A stretch of 64,000 nucleotides of DNA from Pseudoalteromonas tunicata (GTDB taxonomy: Bacteria; Pseudomonadota; Gammaproteobacteria; Enterobacterales; Alteromonadaceae): positions 846,001-910,000 of the forward strand of contig NZ_CP011032.1 of NCBI RefSeq assembly GCF_002310815.1, given 5' to 3'. The position numbers and the translations under genes are program-made. Positions within the stretch are counted from its first letter, which is position 1, and each line of letters begins with the position of its first letter. Below the pieces are notes generated by a model, which saw only the letters and a program-made list of their open reading frames with translations, was not told the DNA's origin and did not search any database. Below, one piece after another: positions 8,250 to 18,525 of the stretch.

Positions 8250-9821
8250 TTATAAGCGCTGCAGTGTGTGAGCTAAATTGCTGAGATTAATCTCTGTAAA
8301 GTTTGTTTTATCAATAGGCAATGCAATATCAAGGACCGTTTTATCTCCTTCTCGTATTTTTCCTTTAGGGGTAACAGTTTTTGACAGTGGCATTCTAAAA
8401 GTCACTAAAGGGGTGGCATCTTCAAATTGCAACGAGCGGCCCTCACCATAAACGGCACTTTTTATTTCACCTGAAGAAGTGATGTAGACTGTTGCATTGA
8501 CTCTTGCATAGGTACCATCCGTTGCTGGATATTGACCTAAAGTGGTTGCCCCCGCATAACTGCGCATTCTCCAGACAAAATCATCACACGAGCTAACGCA
8601 GTGTTCATTAATTACTACTAGCATCTTTTTATAGGCAATCGGATTGATTGATGATGGGATCTGCTTATTTTCGCATAGCGCACTGCCTCTGCAAAAATCA
8701 GCCCTGATAGGGAGATATTCTGAGGTATTTAATTGTGCTTTTATGATTGTTTGATACCACTTTTCGGCTTGAACACTTGAATAAAAAGCCGATGCTCGTG
8801 TATCCGGGTCTTGAAGTTCAAGAATATTTTTATAGGTGATCAAATTATCGTAAAAGCCTGCGTGAGTAAGTGCTGCAATCCAAGGCGTGTTTTCACTACC
8901 GCCGCCATTGTTTTGCATATCAATAACTAAATAATCTTTAAAGTTTGTTTGGGTTATTTTTTTTATTGCATTGATATCGTTGCACATACCAGCAGAATTA
9001 GGCTTTAGGCAGTATATATCATCATTTTCTGCGCCCCATGGGCCAAATTCATTAATTTTTAAGACATAACTTTTATTTGTTTGATACAAGCACGATTGAC
9101 TGCCTTGGTAAGCAAGCGTTAAGTCAAGGCTGGGATATCGGCTTTTACACGCTTTTGATTCGGTTTCACTGGTCTGGCTTTGCGTAATTTGAGAGTGTTC
9201 GATGTGTTGCTGACTGCCATTTTGGTAGGTAATGGTTAGTGTGGTTGCAGGCTTAGCAAAACGATAACCATATTCCAGATTTTTTGAAAAAAAGGATAGG
9301 CAGCCGTTATCGTGATTGTGGCGACAATATTGATTGTAATAATCATTAAATAACTCATGAATGTCATGGCCGTTAAGTTCAGTGATTGTTTTATTGTTGT
9401 CTAACGAAAAGAAGCTGAGCTTGGGCCAAGTGTAACCAATTCTTACGCTTGGCCATGTTAAAATTGGTTCAGCGTGTTTTGCAATGGCAGGTTCAACCTG
9501 CAAAAAACTATGCAAGTTTATAATGCCGTAATGAATATTATCGAGGGCAATATTAAGCTCAGTAAAATTTTGTGCTCTGGCAGCATTAAGAATAACTTTT
9601 TCTTTGTAAGCTGGCCATTTCAGCGTTCTGCTTAAATTACGCTGCTCACTATTGAGTGCATCGATGCGTTCCATGGTTGATAAAACATACTCAGCAATCG
9701 CAATGCGTTGTGTTTTATTTGGATATGAAAACTCAGCTTTTTCATCAACGGCCGCGATTGCTGGTAAAGTCAATGAGCATAAAGTGAGCATCGTCATGGC
9801 ATTAAATGTGTGTGGTGTCAT
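8250..9821 (-). CDS. S41-family (C-terminal processing-like) peptidase
   Basis: This 523-residue exported protein has a signal peptide ending near LPAIAA. The C-terminal half carries the S41 core: LVIDMQNNGGGSENT (oxyanion-side glycine turn) and MLVVINEHCVSSCDDFVW, in which the serines at 410-411 before CDD are the likely nucleophile. The N-terminal half resembles the helical/PDZ-like region of tricorn-core S41 proteins but is poorly conserved. Several Cys pairs (for example CRHNHDNGC) suggest periplasmic disulfides. It is probably a periplasmic serine peptidase of unknown target and appears monocistronic. Confidence 0.8.
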   Translation of the reverse strand: MTPHTFNAMTMLTLCSLTLPAIAAVDEKAEFSYPNKTQRIAIAEYVLSTMERIDALNSEQRNLSRTLKWPAYKEKVILNAARAQNFTELNIALDNIHYGIINLHSFLQVEPAIAKHAEPILTWPSVRIGYTWPKLSFFSLDNNKTITELNGHDIHELFNDYYNQYCRHNHDNGCLSFFSKNLEYGYRFAKPATTLTITYQNGSQQHIEHSQITQSQTSETESKACKSRYPSLDLTLAYQGSQSCLYQTNKSYVLKINEFGPWGAENDDIYCLKPNSAGMCNDINAIKKITQTNFKDYLVIDMQNNGGGSENTPWIAALTHAGFYDNLITYKNILELQDPDTRASAFYSSVQAEKWYQTIIKAQLNTSEYLPIRADFCRGSALCENKQIPSSINPIAYKKMLVVINEHCVSSCDDFVWRMRSYAGATTLGQYPATDGTYARVNATVYITSSGEIKSAVYGEGRSLQFEDATPLVTFRMPLSKTVTPKGKIREGDKTVLDIALPIDKTNFTEINLSNLAHTLQRL

Positions 9822-9935
9822 TACGAGTTCCTTTTTTGTAAAAAGGGTACAGTAACAAACTTACTTTGGGTAGTGCTTTGTTGTGGCTGCGTTATTGATT
9901 AACATAGCGCTTTTATATTTAACAATGAACTCATC

Positions 9936-10817
9936 ATGTTTTACTTAATGGTCGTTACAGGGCTTTGGGCGTTTTCGTTTAGCTTAATTGGTGTGTATTT
10001 AGCTGGGCAGGTCGACCCGTGGTTTTCGGTATTGATGCGGGTGGGATTAGCTGCGTTGGTATTTTTACCTTTTTTGCGTTTGGCTAAGGTCAGTAAAGCA
10101 CTTGCGATACAGCTTATGGCTATTGGTGCGGTGCAGTTGGGCTTAATGTATGGTTTTTATTACCACTCATTTTTGTACCTAAGTGTGCCCGAAGTGTTGT
10201 TATTTACCGTAATGACGCCGATTTATATAACATTAATTAATGATGTATTTGAGCGTCAATTTCATCTACATTTTTTAGTATCTGCATTATTGGCTGTCCT
10301 TGGCGCTGTGGCGATTCGTTATCAAGATATCGACAGTGGTTTTATCACTGGTTTTGTATTAGTACAAGGCGCTAACCTGTGTTTTGCGATTGGTCAGGTG
10401 AGTTATAAACGGGTAATGTTGCAACAAAAGCAGCTACAAACTGCGCCAATAAAACAGCATCATATTTTTGGTTGGTTTTTTCTCGGTGCTTTTTTTGTAG
10501 CCCTTGTCAGCTATGCGTTATTTGGCAATACCGCACAGTTGCCTAAAAGTCCGCTGCAATGGGGAGTTTTGGTTTATTTAGGTATTGTCGCTTCCGGGCT
10601 TGGTTTTTTTGCGTGGAATAAAGGAGCAACACTCGTTGATGTGGGCACATTGGCGGTGATGAATAATGTACTGATCCCCGCTGGGATTTTAGTCAATTTA
10701 TTGATCTGGAATCGCGATGCTGATTTAGTGCGTTTGGCTGCTGGTGGCGCGATTATTTTATTCAGTTTATGGATTAACCACTACTTTGTATCCACAATGA
10801 AAGTTGTGAATGAATGA
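9936..10817 (+). CDS. DMT-superfamily (EamA) transporter
   Basis: The protein has 293 residues, with ten hydrophobic segments in two five-helix halves as in EamA permeases. It begins with the typical start of the fold (LMVVTGLWAFSFSLIGVYLAGQVDPW), and the second half has GFFAWNKGATLVDVGTLAVMNN. This family exports amino acids, nucleosides or other metabolites from the inner membrane; the substrate is not predictable. No strong ribosome-binding site is seen before ATG 9936. It is not clearly in an operon with either neighbour. Confidence 0.88.
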   Translation: MFYLMVVTGLWAFSFSLIGVYLAGQVDPWFSVLMRVGLAALVFLPFLRLAKVSKALAIQLMAIGAVQLGLMYGFYYHSFLYLSVPEVLLFTVMTPIYITLINDVFERQFHLHFLVSALLAVLGAVAIRYQDIDSGFITGFVLVQGANLCFAIGQVSYKRVMLQQKQLQTAPIKQHHIFGWFFLGAFFVALVSYALFGNTAQLPKSPLQWGVLVYLGIVASGLGFFAWNKGATLVDVGTLAVMNNVLIPAGILVNLLIWNRDADLVRLAAGGAIILFSLWINHYFVSTMKVVNE

Positions 10818-10908
10818 TACTTTAACGAGTGTTATTAAATGTAATATCTTATTGCTATGATTTTGATTATTATCAACAATTAGTATTCATCTAAAAAGGA
10901 ATTATTTT

Positions 10909-11454
10909 ATGTCAAGTCCAAATGTGGTTGAAGTTAGCCCAATAGATTCTATTTATCAACTAACACCTTCCGTGAATGAACATTGGTTGTTGTCGAAAAA
11001 TGGCACCGCGATTGATTCATTATTAGTTGATTTTCAGGATTACAATAATCCAGCCATGCAAAAATACGCAGAACTTACCGAGCCATTTCAGCAAGCATTA
11101 GTGGTTATTGAAATTAACAAAAACCTTAGTGATGATTGGAGTTTCTATGGTAATGGGATTGAATATATTCAAGCTCTTGATAACTGTAATTATAATTTGA
11201 TTTCAAAAGTATCAGCAGATAAAAAAGCATTGATATTAAAAATTACCAATGTCGGCAAAACTAACAGTTTTAATCCAAATCCGAACGATAACCTCGATAA
11301 TGTAATTGAAGTTGAAACGGTAAATCCGCAGCTGGGGCTTGAAGTTAAGTTTCGTTATATTGCTCAATTTGTTGACCCAACGTCAGCAACACAGAAAATT
11401 ATAATGTCACAAGATCCAGGTATGATCATTAGAAGACCACCTAATCCTATGTAA
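10909..11454 (+). CDS. Unrecognised 181-residue cytoplasmic protein
   Basis: I do not recognise a family. The gene is convincing: AAGGA lies eight bases before the ATG, it has its own intergenic region, and codon use is like its neighbours. The protein has no signal peptide or membrane segment, is acidic, and looks beta-rich (HWLLSKNGTAIDSLLVDF, ALVVIEINKNL, GLEVKFRYIAQFVDP), ending in a Pro-rich tail. An inverted TTGAT/ATCAA pair at 10863-10876 lies upstream and may be an operator. It converges on the Ser/Thr kinase gene with only 12 bases between their stops. Confidence 0.6.
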   Translation: MSSPNVVEVSPIDSIYQLTPSVNEHWLLSKNGTAIDSLLVDFQDYNNPAMQKYAELTEPFQQALVVIEINKNLSDDWSFYGNGIEYIQALDNCNYNLISKVSADKKALILKITNVGKTNSFNPNPNDNLDNVIEVETVNPQLGLEVKFRYIAQFVDPTSATQKIIMSQDPGMIIRRPPNPM

Positions 11455-11466
11455 GTGAGCTGTGTA

Positions 11467-13968
11467 TTATTTACAGAATTCGCTTGCTTTGCTGTTAAAA
11501 GTATTGAATTCACATAGCGGTTGATACCAAGGGAAATGGAACCACTCGATAGGGTAGCCTTGTTGTAAGGACTCTTCAAAGTTCACTAAGGCTGATTCAA
11601 ATTGTTTGGCATTGGTATTTACAACAGTGGCAGTGTAGAAATAAAAATCTTTATCTTCATTATTCACAACAACAGAGTTCAGCATTTTAAGCGCGCTCAT
11701 ATGATCACCAACCTGACTGTGAGCTTGCGCTTTTTCTAATAATTCTCGAGCACTAGGCTGTGTAATGGCTTTATTTATTATTTGTAAGTAATAAATATGA
11801 GCTTGTTCGATCTGATGATTAACGCTTAGTAAATCGGCATAATTTAGTTTTATACCGTTATTATCAGGGGCCAACTCAAGTGCTTTTTGCGCGTAATAAA
11901 GGGCTTTCTCGGGCTGTTGATCAAGCCACAAAGCTAAACTTAAATTACTGTAATCGATAGGCGTTTGTGAGGTTTCAATAAAAGATAAGTAATATTGAAT
12001 GCTTTTTTTATAATCACCTTGTCCGACATAAATATCTGCCAGTAATTGATTGGCAAATAAATCATCAGGTAATACATTCACGACTTTATTGGTCTCGGTT
12101 AACGCCTGCTCTAAATCGTTATCGAGGTAATACAGATAAGCTAGCGACTTCCTAAGCGTTAAAGTAGGTTTTAGCTCAAGAGATTGTAGGTAGTAAAGTT
12201 TTGCTTCGCTAAATTGATTTTGCGAATAATGCCATTTACCTAATAAGCTGTAATACTGACTGAGGTCTTTAAGTTTAAATTGCTCAATAATTGCTCTAGC
12301 CTTTTCCCAATCTTGTTGTGCCAAATATAAGCTATATAAATCAATTAAGTATGATTCACTTTGCTTATAATGACTAGGTGAAGCGGCTAATAAAGCCTCA
12401 AGTTGAGTCAAGAGCAGGGGGTTGCCATCAATGTGATAAGTATTAAGGGCGATTTCGCGATATAAACTATAGGCGCTATAAATTTTATTGTTTTGGCTCA
12501 GTAGAGTTGCGAGCTGTGTTAACGCTTTATCGTCGCTATCGCTTTTTATTTCACCATTTAAAAAAGCCTGTTTAATGCTTAAATATTGCTGATAATTTTG
12601 CTCATCACCACTGCTGAGTTTATTTTGCACATCATTATTAACGGTTATTTGCTCAAGCAAGGTTTGGCTAAAGGTATATAAACTGGTGAAGTTTTCGACA
12701 TTGAGTTGGCCTGATTTTTCACTATGTACATACCAATTGGGGCCGCGGTAGGATTTTAATTTTACTTGGCAAAATATTTTGTCGCAGCGAATGGTTGGCA
12801 TAATGATTTCGGTAGCCCCCAATTCGTTACCAGCAATAGCAAGTTGCTCCTGTTGGCTTTTATCGCTCAGTGCCGCAATTAAGCGTGCGTCTGCTTCGGG
12901 TAATAATTTGTAATGACTATTTTGGATAAGAAATTGGCTTAAAGAATCATCGATTGTAAGGGCAAAGTTAGCCTCGACAGGATTTAATGCCAGTGTTGGT
13001 AGTAATAGCACCGTTTCTTTTTTATCTTGAGCTGAAAAATTAAAAAATAGGCCTATCGCTGTCAGTATCACAGTAGTAAAAGCTGCTAGCAGTATGCGAT
13101 TTTTAGGCTTTTTTTGCACCGGTAGCATGGCTTGTGTCATGGCTTGGGTACTATCGTCGGCCATATCAAAGTCTTGCGCTATCATTTGCAATTGTTCAAG
13201 TACAATTTCGCACTGTGCTGGGCGCTGTTGTTTTTTTACCTCAACTAATTGATTAAGCAAGGTTGCAAGTGCATCTGGAAGTAGCGGCAATAGGCTATGC
13301 GCGTCTAACTTAGGTTGATTAAAAAAGTCACCAGTTAATGTACTTTGTTTGCTGACATAAGGATGACGATTAAAAAATAGGTCGTAGGCAAGTAACCCTA
13401 AACAAAATAAATCAGTTTGGTGATCAAGCGGTTGGTCTGATTGATGCTCGGGGGATACCGTTAAGTGAGAGCAATAATTTACGCTAGATTGCTGCGAGCT
13501 TGCAAGGTTTACGCTAATGCCAAAATCGAGCAGTTTGACTTCGTTTTGATAGCTAATGACTACGTTACTGCTTTTTAAATCACAGTGAAAGACACCTCGG
13601 CTATGTGCATGGCATAGGGCTTGGGTAATGCCGATTAGAATATCGAGTTTACATCTTTCATCAGGGTGTTGATTTTTTAAATAAGACTTTAATGTTTCGC
13701 CAGAAACATATTCCATAATAATAATGGTGTGATCAAGATGCTCAAGTACATCATAAACTTGTACTATATTGGGGTGATTAAGCGCCGCTAAGTTTTTCGC
13801 TTCTTCTGTGCTGTGTGGATGTGAGCGTAAGGAACAAATTTTTATCGCAACAGGGCGTTTAAGGCGTGTATCTTGACCTAAATAGACTTCACCCATACCA
13901 CCTTTACCAATTGGCTTTTCGATGGCATAGCCTTTTTCTTTAATAAAAAGTGTCAGGGCAGAAATCAC
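11467..13968 (-). CDS. Membrane Ser/Thr protein kinase with TPR-like repeats
   Basis: The protein has 833 residues. Residues 10-265 are an Hanks-type kinase: Gly loop GKGGMGEVYLG (21-31), AIK with K43, catalytic loop HCDLKSSNVV (128-137) and DFG (148-150). Arg of HRD is replaced by Cys129, so it is a non-RD kinase, usually not activated through activation-loop phosphorylation. One membrane helix spans 291-310. The large remainder is probably periplasmic: first a mixed domain, then tetratricopeptide-like helices from about 480 (YSLLGKWHYSQNQFSEAKLYYLQSLEL is one repeat). The topology is that of PknB-like sensors. Its start is GTG. Partners are unknown. Confidence 0.88.
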   Translation of the reverse strand: MISALTLFIKEKGYAIEKPIGKGGMGEVYLGQDTRLKRPVAIKICSLRSHPHSTEEAKNLAALNHPNIVQVYDVLEHLDHTIIIMEYVSGETLKSYLKNQHPDERCKLDILIGITQALCHAHSRGVFHCDLKSSNVVISYQNEVKLLDFGISVNLASSQQSSVNYCSHLTVSPEHQSDQPLDHQTDLFCLGLLAYDLFFNRHPYVSKQSTLTGDFFNQPKLDAHSLLPLLPDALATLLNQLVEVKKQQRPAQCEIVLEQLQMIAQDFDMADDSTQAMTQAMLPVQKKPKNRILLAAFTTVILTAIGLFFNFSAQDKKETVLLLPTLALNPVEANFALTIDDSLSQFLIQNSHYKLLPEADARLIAALSDKSQQEQLAIAGNELGATEIIMPTIRCDKIFCQVKLKSYRGPNWYVHSEKSGQLNVENFTSLYTFSQTLLEQITVNNDVQNKLSSGDEQNYQQYLSIKQAFLNGEIKSDSDDKALTQLATLLSQNNKIYSAYSLYREIALNTYHIDGNPLLLTQLEALLAASPSHYKQSESYLIDLYSLYLAQQDWEKARAIIEQFKLKDLSQYYSLLGKWHYSQNQFSEAKLYYLQSLELKPTLTLRKSLAYLYYLDNDLEQALTETNKVVNVLPDDLFANQLLADIYVGQGDYKKSIQYYLSFIETSQTPIDYSNLSLALWLDQQPEKALYYAQKALELAPDNNGIKLNYADLLSVNHQIEQAHIYYLQIINKAITQPSARELLEKAQAHSQVGDHMSALKMLNSVVVNNEDKDFYFYTATVVNTNAKQFESALVNFEESLQQGYPIEWFHFPWYQPLCEFNTFNSKASEFCK

Positions 13969-14126
13969 GTATAACTCGCTTTTTTATTTTTTATATCAAT
14001 AAATGAAACATAGCAACTGCCTGTTATTTCATAATTAATCAACGCATATGCATTTATAACACTACAGTATTTCGAAGGAAAGTTGTTTCAATTTTTACCT
14101 CCGCTAGTTGCTTTATTTTTGAGCGT

Positions 14127-15308
14127 TTAATGGCTGGTTTCTCTATTTTGCAATTTATGTATTTGAAACTGTCTTATCAGTAGGAGTATTAATGTAATTA
14201 AAAGTGGTGCCAAGCTAGCCAAATTTAACGAGCGCCAACCAATTTTAGCTTCTAACCAGCCAGCTCCTAGTGCTGAAATAGTCACCATGCTAAAGACCAA
14301 AAATTCGTTAGTCGCTTGGCTTTTGGCTTTTTCAGCAGGTTGATAGCTTTGCGTGACCATTTGGGTGGCGCTGATAAACATAAAATTCCACCCCACGCCA
14401 AGTAAAAATAAGGCGGCTAAAAAGTGAATATGACTGATGCCGAGCAAATTAATTGTAACGCAAGCCACCATGAGTAAGGTGCCAAAAACCATGGTATTAA
14501 GTTGGCCGATTTTCTCAATTAATTTTCCAGTAAAAAATGAAGGCAAAAACATACCAAGCACATGCCATTCAATTACAAGGGCCGATTGTGCTAAATCAAA
14601 ACCATGACGATGCATTGCAAGTGGTGTTGCGGTCATTAATAAATTCATTAATGTGTACGATACCATGGCAACAAATACAGCAATGATAAACTGACTTTGT
14701 TTGATTATTTGGCTTAGTTTGCGAGCGGGAGCTGCGGTGGTTGTTAATGTGACGCTTTGAAAGCGTACAAATTGCAGTAAAATAATGGCTAAACAATACA
14801 AGGCTGCTAAGGCTAAAAAAGTGGCGCTGTAGTTGATGGATGTAAAGTAGTGATCAATCCAAATCGCAAGGTTAGGCCCAATTACAGCGGCAATAACGCC
14901 ACTTGCCATGATCATCGAAATTGCTTGGCTTGGTTTTTCTGGGCAAGCTTCTATTGCAGCAAAACGGTATAAGGTCGCAAATCCTATTCCAACCCCAATC
15001 AAACCAGTTGCGAAACAAAAGAGGACAAAATGGCTAAGTTCGAGTGCATACCAACCTAATAACGCCCCAAGAATGCCAATGCTATTACCTATGGTAAAGC
15101 CTATTCTGCGCCCCGTTTTGGCCATTAATAATGATGCTGGAATGGTCGCCAGTAATAAACCAAAACATTGCGTCGCAACAGGTAATGTAATCCAACTGAC
15201 TGAGGGGCTAATTTTTTGACCAATTAAAGCCGTAATCGCAACTAGCATAATGTTGCCAGTCACAATAAGGCCTTGGCAAAAAGCGAGGATAAGCACGTAT
15301 CTGTTCAC
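14127..15308 (-). CDS. MFS transporter
   Basis: This 393-residue integral membrane protein has about 12 helices. The loop between helices 2 and 3 (AKTGRRIGFTIGN) is the MFS motif A, and a second Gly-rich repeat occurs in helix 8-9. It belongs to the drug/metabolite efflux type, without a clue to substrate. The GTG start at 15308 has AAGG upstream. It is divergent from cysE, with 136 bases between that must hold both promoters. Confidence 0.88.
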   Translation of the reverse strand: MNRYVLILAFCQGLIVTGNIMLVAITALIGQKISPSVSWITLPVATQCFGLLLATIPASLLMAKTGRRIGFTIGNSIGILGALLGWYALELSHFVLFCFATGLIGVGIGFATLYRFAAIEACPEKPSQAISMIMASGVIAAVIGPNLAIWIDHYFTSINYSATFLALAALYCLAIILLQFVRFQSVTLTTTAAPARKLSQIIKQSQFIIAVFVAMVSYTLMNLLMTATPLAMHRHGFDLAQSALVIEWHVLGMFLPSFFTGKLIEKIGQLNTMVFGTLLMVACVTINLLGISHIHFLAALFLLGVGWNFMFISATQMVTQSYQPAEKAKSQATNEFLVFSMVTISALGAGWLEAKIGWRSLNLASLAPLLITLILLLIRQFQIHKLQNRETSH

Positions 15309-15444
15309 AACAACCTTTACTTTTATTATTTGATTTAGGCATTGATAAAACTGTTTGTTATAAGCAATAACAACAGGGCGTAATGAAGCTAGACACTTTA
15401 ATTAATATTTACGTTAAACTAAAGTCTATTTTATTTATAAGTGA

Positions 15445-16260
15445 ATGGTATTGATGCGACATCAAATTTGGCAGCAACTAAAAGTAGAAGCGACTGAGCT
15501 AGTAAAAAAAGAACCTTTACTCGCAAGTCACGTTTATTCATGTATTTTGAATCATGAATGTTTAGGATCTGCGCTTAGTTTTATTGTCGCTAATAAGCTC
15601 TCGGATGCGGTGGTTTCACCTTTTACTTTTCGTGAATTATTTGATCAGGCTTTTGTTGATTGTGACCGCATGCTTACCCATGTTTCACACGATATTAAAG
15701 CAGTAAAAGACCGCGATCCTGCTGCTGATAGTTACTTAAGTATTTTGTTAAATTTAAAGGGCTTTCAAGCAATCCAAGTTCACCGACTTGCTCATTGTTT
15801 ATGGCGCCAAGACCGTAAAGAGCTTGCTCGTTTTATCCAATCACGTAATTCAGAAGTGTTTGGTGTTGACATTCATCCAGCCTGTAAAATCGGCCATGGC
15901 ATTATGTTTGACCATGCAACAGGCATTGTTATTGGTGAAACAGCAGTGATTGAAGATAATGTATCGATTCTACAAGGTGTAACCTTAGGTGGTACAGGCA
16001 ATGAGCAAGGTGATCGTCATCCTAAAATTCGCGAAGGCGTGATGATAGGTGCTGGCGCCAAGGTTTTAGGTAATATAGAAGTTGGCCAAGGCGCTCGAAT
16101 AGGTGCGGGCTCTGTTGTTTTAAGCGCTGTTGCACCCCATACCACGGTTGTAGGTGTGCCTGCAAAAGTTGTGGGCAGGCCCTGTAATCGTCCAGCTGAA
16201 ACCATGGATCAAAATGTACTTGAGCAATCCGATGACTCTTTGACCAGCGCACTGCTTTAA
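15445..16260 (+). CDS. cysE: Serine O-acetyltransferase CysE
   Basis: CysE makes O-acetylserine from serine and acetyl-CoA, the first step of cysteine synthesis, in the cytoplasm. The 271-residue protein matches E. coli CysE (273) along its length: N-terminal helical domain (KEPLLASHVYS, LGSALSFIVANKL), then a left-handed beta helix of hexapeptide repeats (DIHPACKIGHGIMFDHATG, ILQGVTLGGTG, HPKIREGVMIGAGAKVLGN). The catalytic Asp/His of DHATG and the Gly-rich acetyl-CoA loop are intact. A second in-frame ATG at 15454 is possible; neither has a strong ribosome-binding site. Monocistronic, with a terminator at 16323. Confidence 0.95.
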   Translation: MVLMRHQIWQQLKVEATELVKKEPLLASHVYSCILNHECLGSALSFIVANKLSDAVVSPFTFRELFDQAFVDCDRMLTHVSHDIKAVKDRDPAADSYLSILLNLKGFQAIQVHRLAHCLWRQDRKELARFIQSRNSEVFGVDIHPACKIGHGIMFDHATGIVIGETAVIEDNVSILQGVTLGGTGNEQGDRHPKIREGVMIGAGAKVLGNIEVGQGARIGAGSVVLSAVAPHTTVVGVPAKVVGRPCNRPAETMDQNVLEQSDDSLTSALL

Positions 16261-16322
16261 TGAGTGAATCTCTTATCCAGATCTGAGGCTAAGTAATGAA
16301 GCTGATTAAATTTAAGTGCAAC

Positions 16323-16347
16323 AAAAAAGCCCCGATGGGGCTTTTTT
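16323..16347. terminator. Bidirectional terminator between cysE and chemoreceptor genes
   Basis: Six A and GCCCC (16323-16333) pair with GGGGC and six T (16337-16347) around a three-base loop, GAT. It can serve both the plus-strand cysE and the converging minus-strand gene. Confidence 0.92.
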
Positions 16348-16383
16348 AGTTTTGGTTATTACAACCTTTTAATAAACGATAGT

Positions 16384-18399
16384 TTAAACTTTAAATTCAT
16401 CAACCGAACGACGTAATTCCTCAGCTAGGCTCGCAACTTCTTGGCTTGAACTTGAAGTTTGGTTTGCACCTTCAGCAGTTTGTTCTGCTATGGCAACAAT
16501 AGACTCAAGTCGTTCACTAATTTCTTGGGATACATGATGCTGCTCTTGCGCTGCAGACGATATTTGCTCACTGACATTATGTGCCCGTGATACCGAAGCT
16601 GTAATAAGTTCAAGTGCTTGGCTTGCTTGCTCTGACTGTGTTACACAAAACTCAGCTTGTTCTTTTCCTTTGGCCATTACTGATACCGCCGCTTGTGCGC
16701 CGGTTTGTAATGATTCAATCATTGATTGAATTTCTTGCGTTGATTCTTGCGTTTTACTTGCAAGTGAGCGAACTTCATCAGCTACTACCGCAAAGCCACG
16801 GCCTTGCTCACCAGCACGAGCCGCTTCAATGGCAGCATTTAGCGCTAATAAATTTGTTTGCTCTGCGATGCCACGAATAACATCTAAGATGCGCCCAATT
16901 GATGCACTATCTTTATGTAGTTTATCGATGACGATTGATGCACCTTCAACTTCTTGTGCAAGTTTTTCAATAGTTTCTTTATTACGTGCCGAAATGGTTT
17001 TAACACGTTCTGCTTCACTATCAGCATGACGAATTTCATTGAGTGCTTCTTGTGCACTATGAGTTACCGCTTGTGATGTGCTGCTCATTTCAGTTGTTGC
17101 AGTGGCCGCTTGTTCAACTTGCGCGCGTTGATTTTCAATCGCTTGGCTAGATTCTGCTGTAATAGCAGATGTTTGCTCAGAAGCTGCAGCAAGTTGAGTC
17201 GAGCGTGAAATAATGCCTTGAATTAGGTCGCGTAAGTTATCAATTACACGGTTACAACTGCGTGCTAATTCACCAAACTCATCAGTACCGCTGTCATTGA
17301 GTTTTTGTGTCATATCACCAGAGGCCACAATTTCTAGAATAGAGTTAACTTCAGCAAGTGGTTTAACGATACGTTGTACCGTGAGGTAAGCAATAATCAC
17401 TGCTAACAATGCACCAATGATCATACCTAACCAAGTCCATAAGTTAGCTGATGCTACGTCGTTGTTGACATCACTTTGTAAATCAAATGCTAATTTGCTT
17501 GCAAGTGATACTAACTGATTAAGTTGTTTTAAAGCAGCAATCGTTTTTTCTTCAGAGATTTCAAGTTCTCTGATTGAAGCTGCTTGCGCTGCTAAATGGC
17601 GTAACTTTTTATCTGCTAAAGAGTTTTGGCTTAAAATAACATCTTTAACTTGATTGAAATGACCTGTTAGGTCTTTCATTAAACCAGGATCTTCGTTGCT
17701 TAATGCTGCTTTAACGAGCTGATAACCTTCTTCTAGTTTTTCTACGCTGAATTTTTGTTCGTTATGTAGGGTGTCTAAAATTTGGTCATTTTTAACATTA
17801 ATTAAATCTGTACTGGTGCTCACTAAAGATAAAAAGCGAGTTTCCATACTGCTTGCTGCTTCAAATGCCTCCGGAGATAGTGCTTTTAAATCAACACTAT
17901 CGATAATATCGAGTACCGCGGTACTTGCATCTTCAGCGGCAGTTTCAAGTGTGGATAGTTGTTCTTTTAAATTTGCATGAATCGATAAAACTGAGCGTTT
18001 TTCTTGTTGTAACAAATTTACATGTTTAAGGAAATCTTGATAAGTAGTGTTAATTTGTTTACTTGTTTGGCTTAAGTCAGCACTGTCGCGTACTACATTA
18101 CTAAGCTTGTCGCTTGATGTGGAATAGCGTTGTTGGGCTTGTTGGTACTTATTCTTAAGCGTATCGAGTTCTTGAACTGTCTCGCTGTAGAATATTTGCA
18201 GAGCATGTTTGCTCATTAAGGTAAACTCAACTTGTAAAGTTGAACTTTCTTCTAATGCAGGTAATGAAAGTTGATTAACCTGTTGAGCCGACCCATTTAT
18301 ATTCGAAATTTTCCCTAATGAATTCAATCCGATTAAAATCAGTAATAAAGTTATAAAAACGAATCCAAACCAGATCCGCTGACTAACTGTCAGATTCAT
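16384..18399 (-). CDS. Methyl-accepting chemotaxis protein
   Basis: The protein has 671 residues from ATG 18399, which has GGGAA seven bases upstream; an earlier ATG at 18417 lacks this. Two membrane helices (about 9-29 and 320-342) enclose a long helical periplasmic domain, probably a four-helix bundle with no recognisable ligand motif. A HAMP domain follows, then the cytoplasmic signalling domain with the conserved tip for CheA/CheW contact ([35 protein letters not shown]). It ends without the CheR/CheB-tether pentapeptide. Chemoreceptors steer flagellar motility; the signal sensed is unknown. Monocistronic. Confidence 0.93.
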   Translation of the reverse strand: MNLTVSQRIWFGFVFITLLLILIGLNSLGKISNINGSAQQVNQLSLPALEESSTLQVEFTLMSKHALQIFYSETVQELDTLKNKYQQAQQRYSTSSDKLSNVVRDSADLSQTSKQINTTYQDFLKHVNLLQQEKRSVLSIHANLKEQLSTLETAAEDASTAVLDIIDSVDLKALSPEAFEAASSMETRFLSLVSTSTDLINVKNDQILDTLHNEQKFSVEKLEEGYQLVKAALSNEDPGLMKDLTGHFNQVKDVILSQNSLADKKLRHLAAQAASIRELEISEEKTIAALKQLNQLVSLASKLAFDLQSDVNNDVASANLWTWLGMIIGALLAVIIAYLTVQRIVKPLAEVNSILEIVASGDMTQKLNDSGTDEFGELARSCNRVIDNLRDLIQGIISRSTQLAAASEQTSAITAESSQAIENQRAQVEQAATATTEMSSTSQAVTHSAQEALNEIRHADSEAERVKTISARNKETIEKLAQEVEGASIVIDKLHKDSASIGRILDVIRGIAEQTNLLALNAAIEAARAGEQGRGFAVVADEVRSLASKTQESTQEIQSMIESLQTGAQAAVSVMAKGKEQAEFCVTQSEQASQALELITASVSRAHNVSEQISSAAQEQHHVSQEISERLESIVAIAEQTAEGANQTSSSSQEVASLAEELRRSVDEFKV

Positions 18400-18525
18400 A
18401 AGTATTCCCGTGTACATTTCAAGCTATTGTAAGTTATTTAATTGTATCGGCAGCAAAACAGATAAATTAAATGGTTACTTTCAATTTAACAGATAATTTG
18501 GCTTTGTGCAGTAATCGCGAGATAT

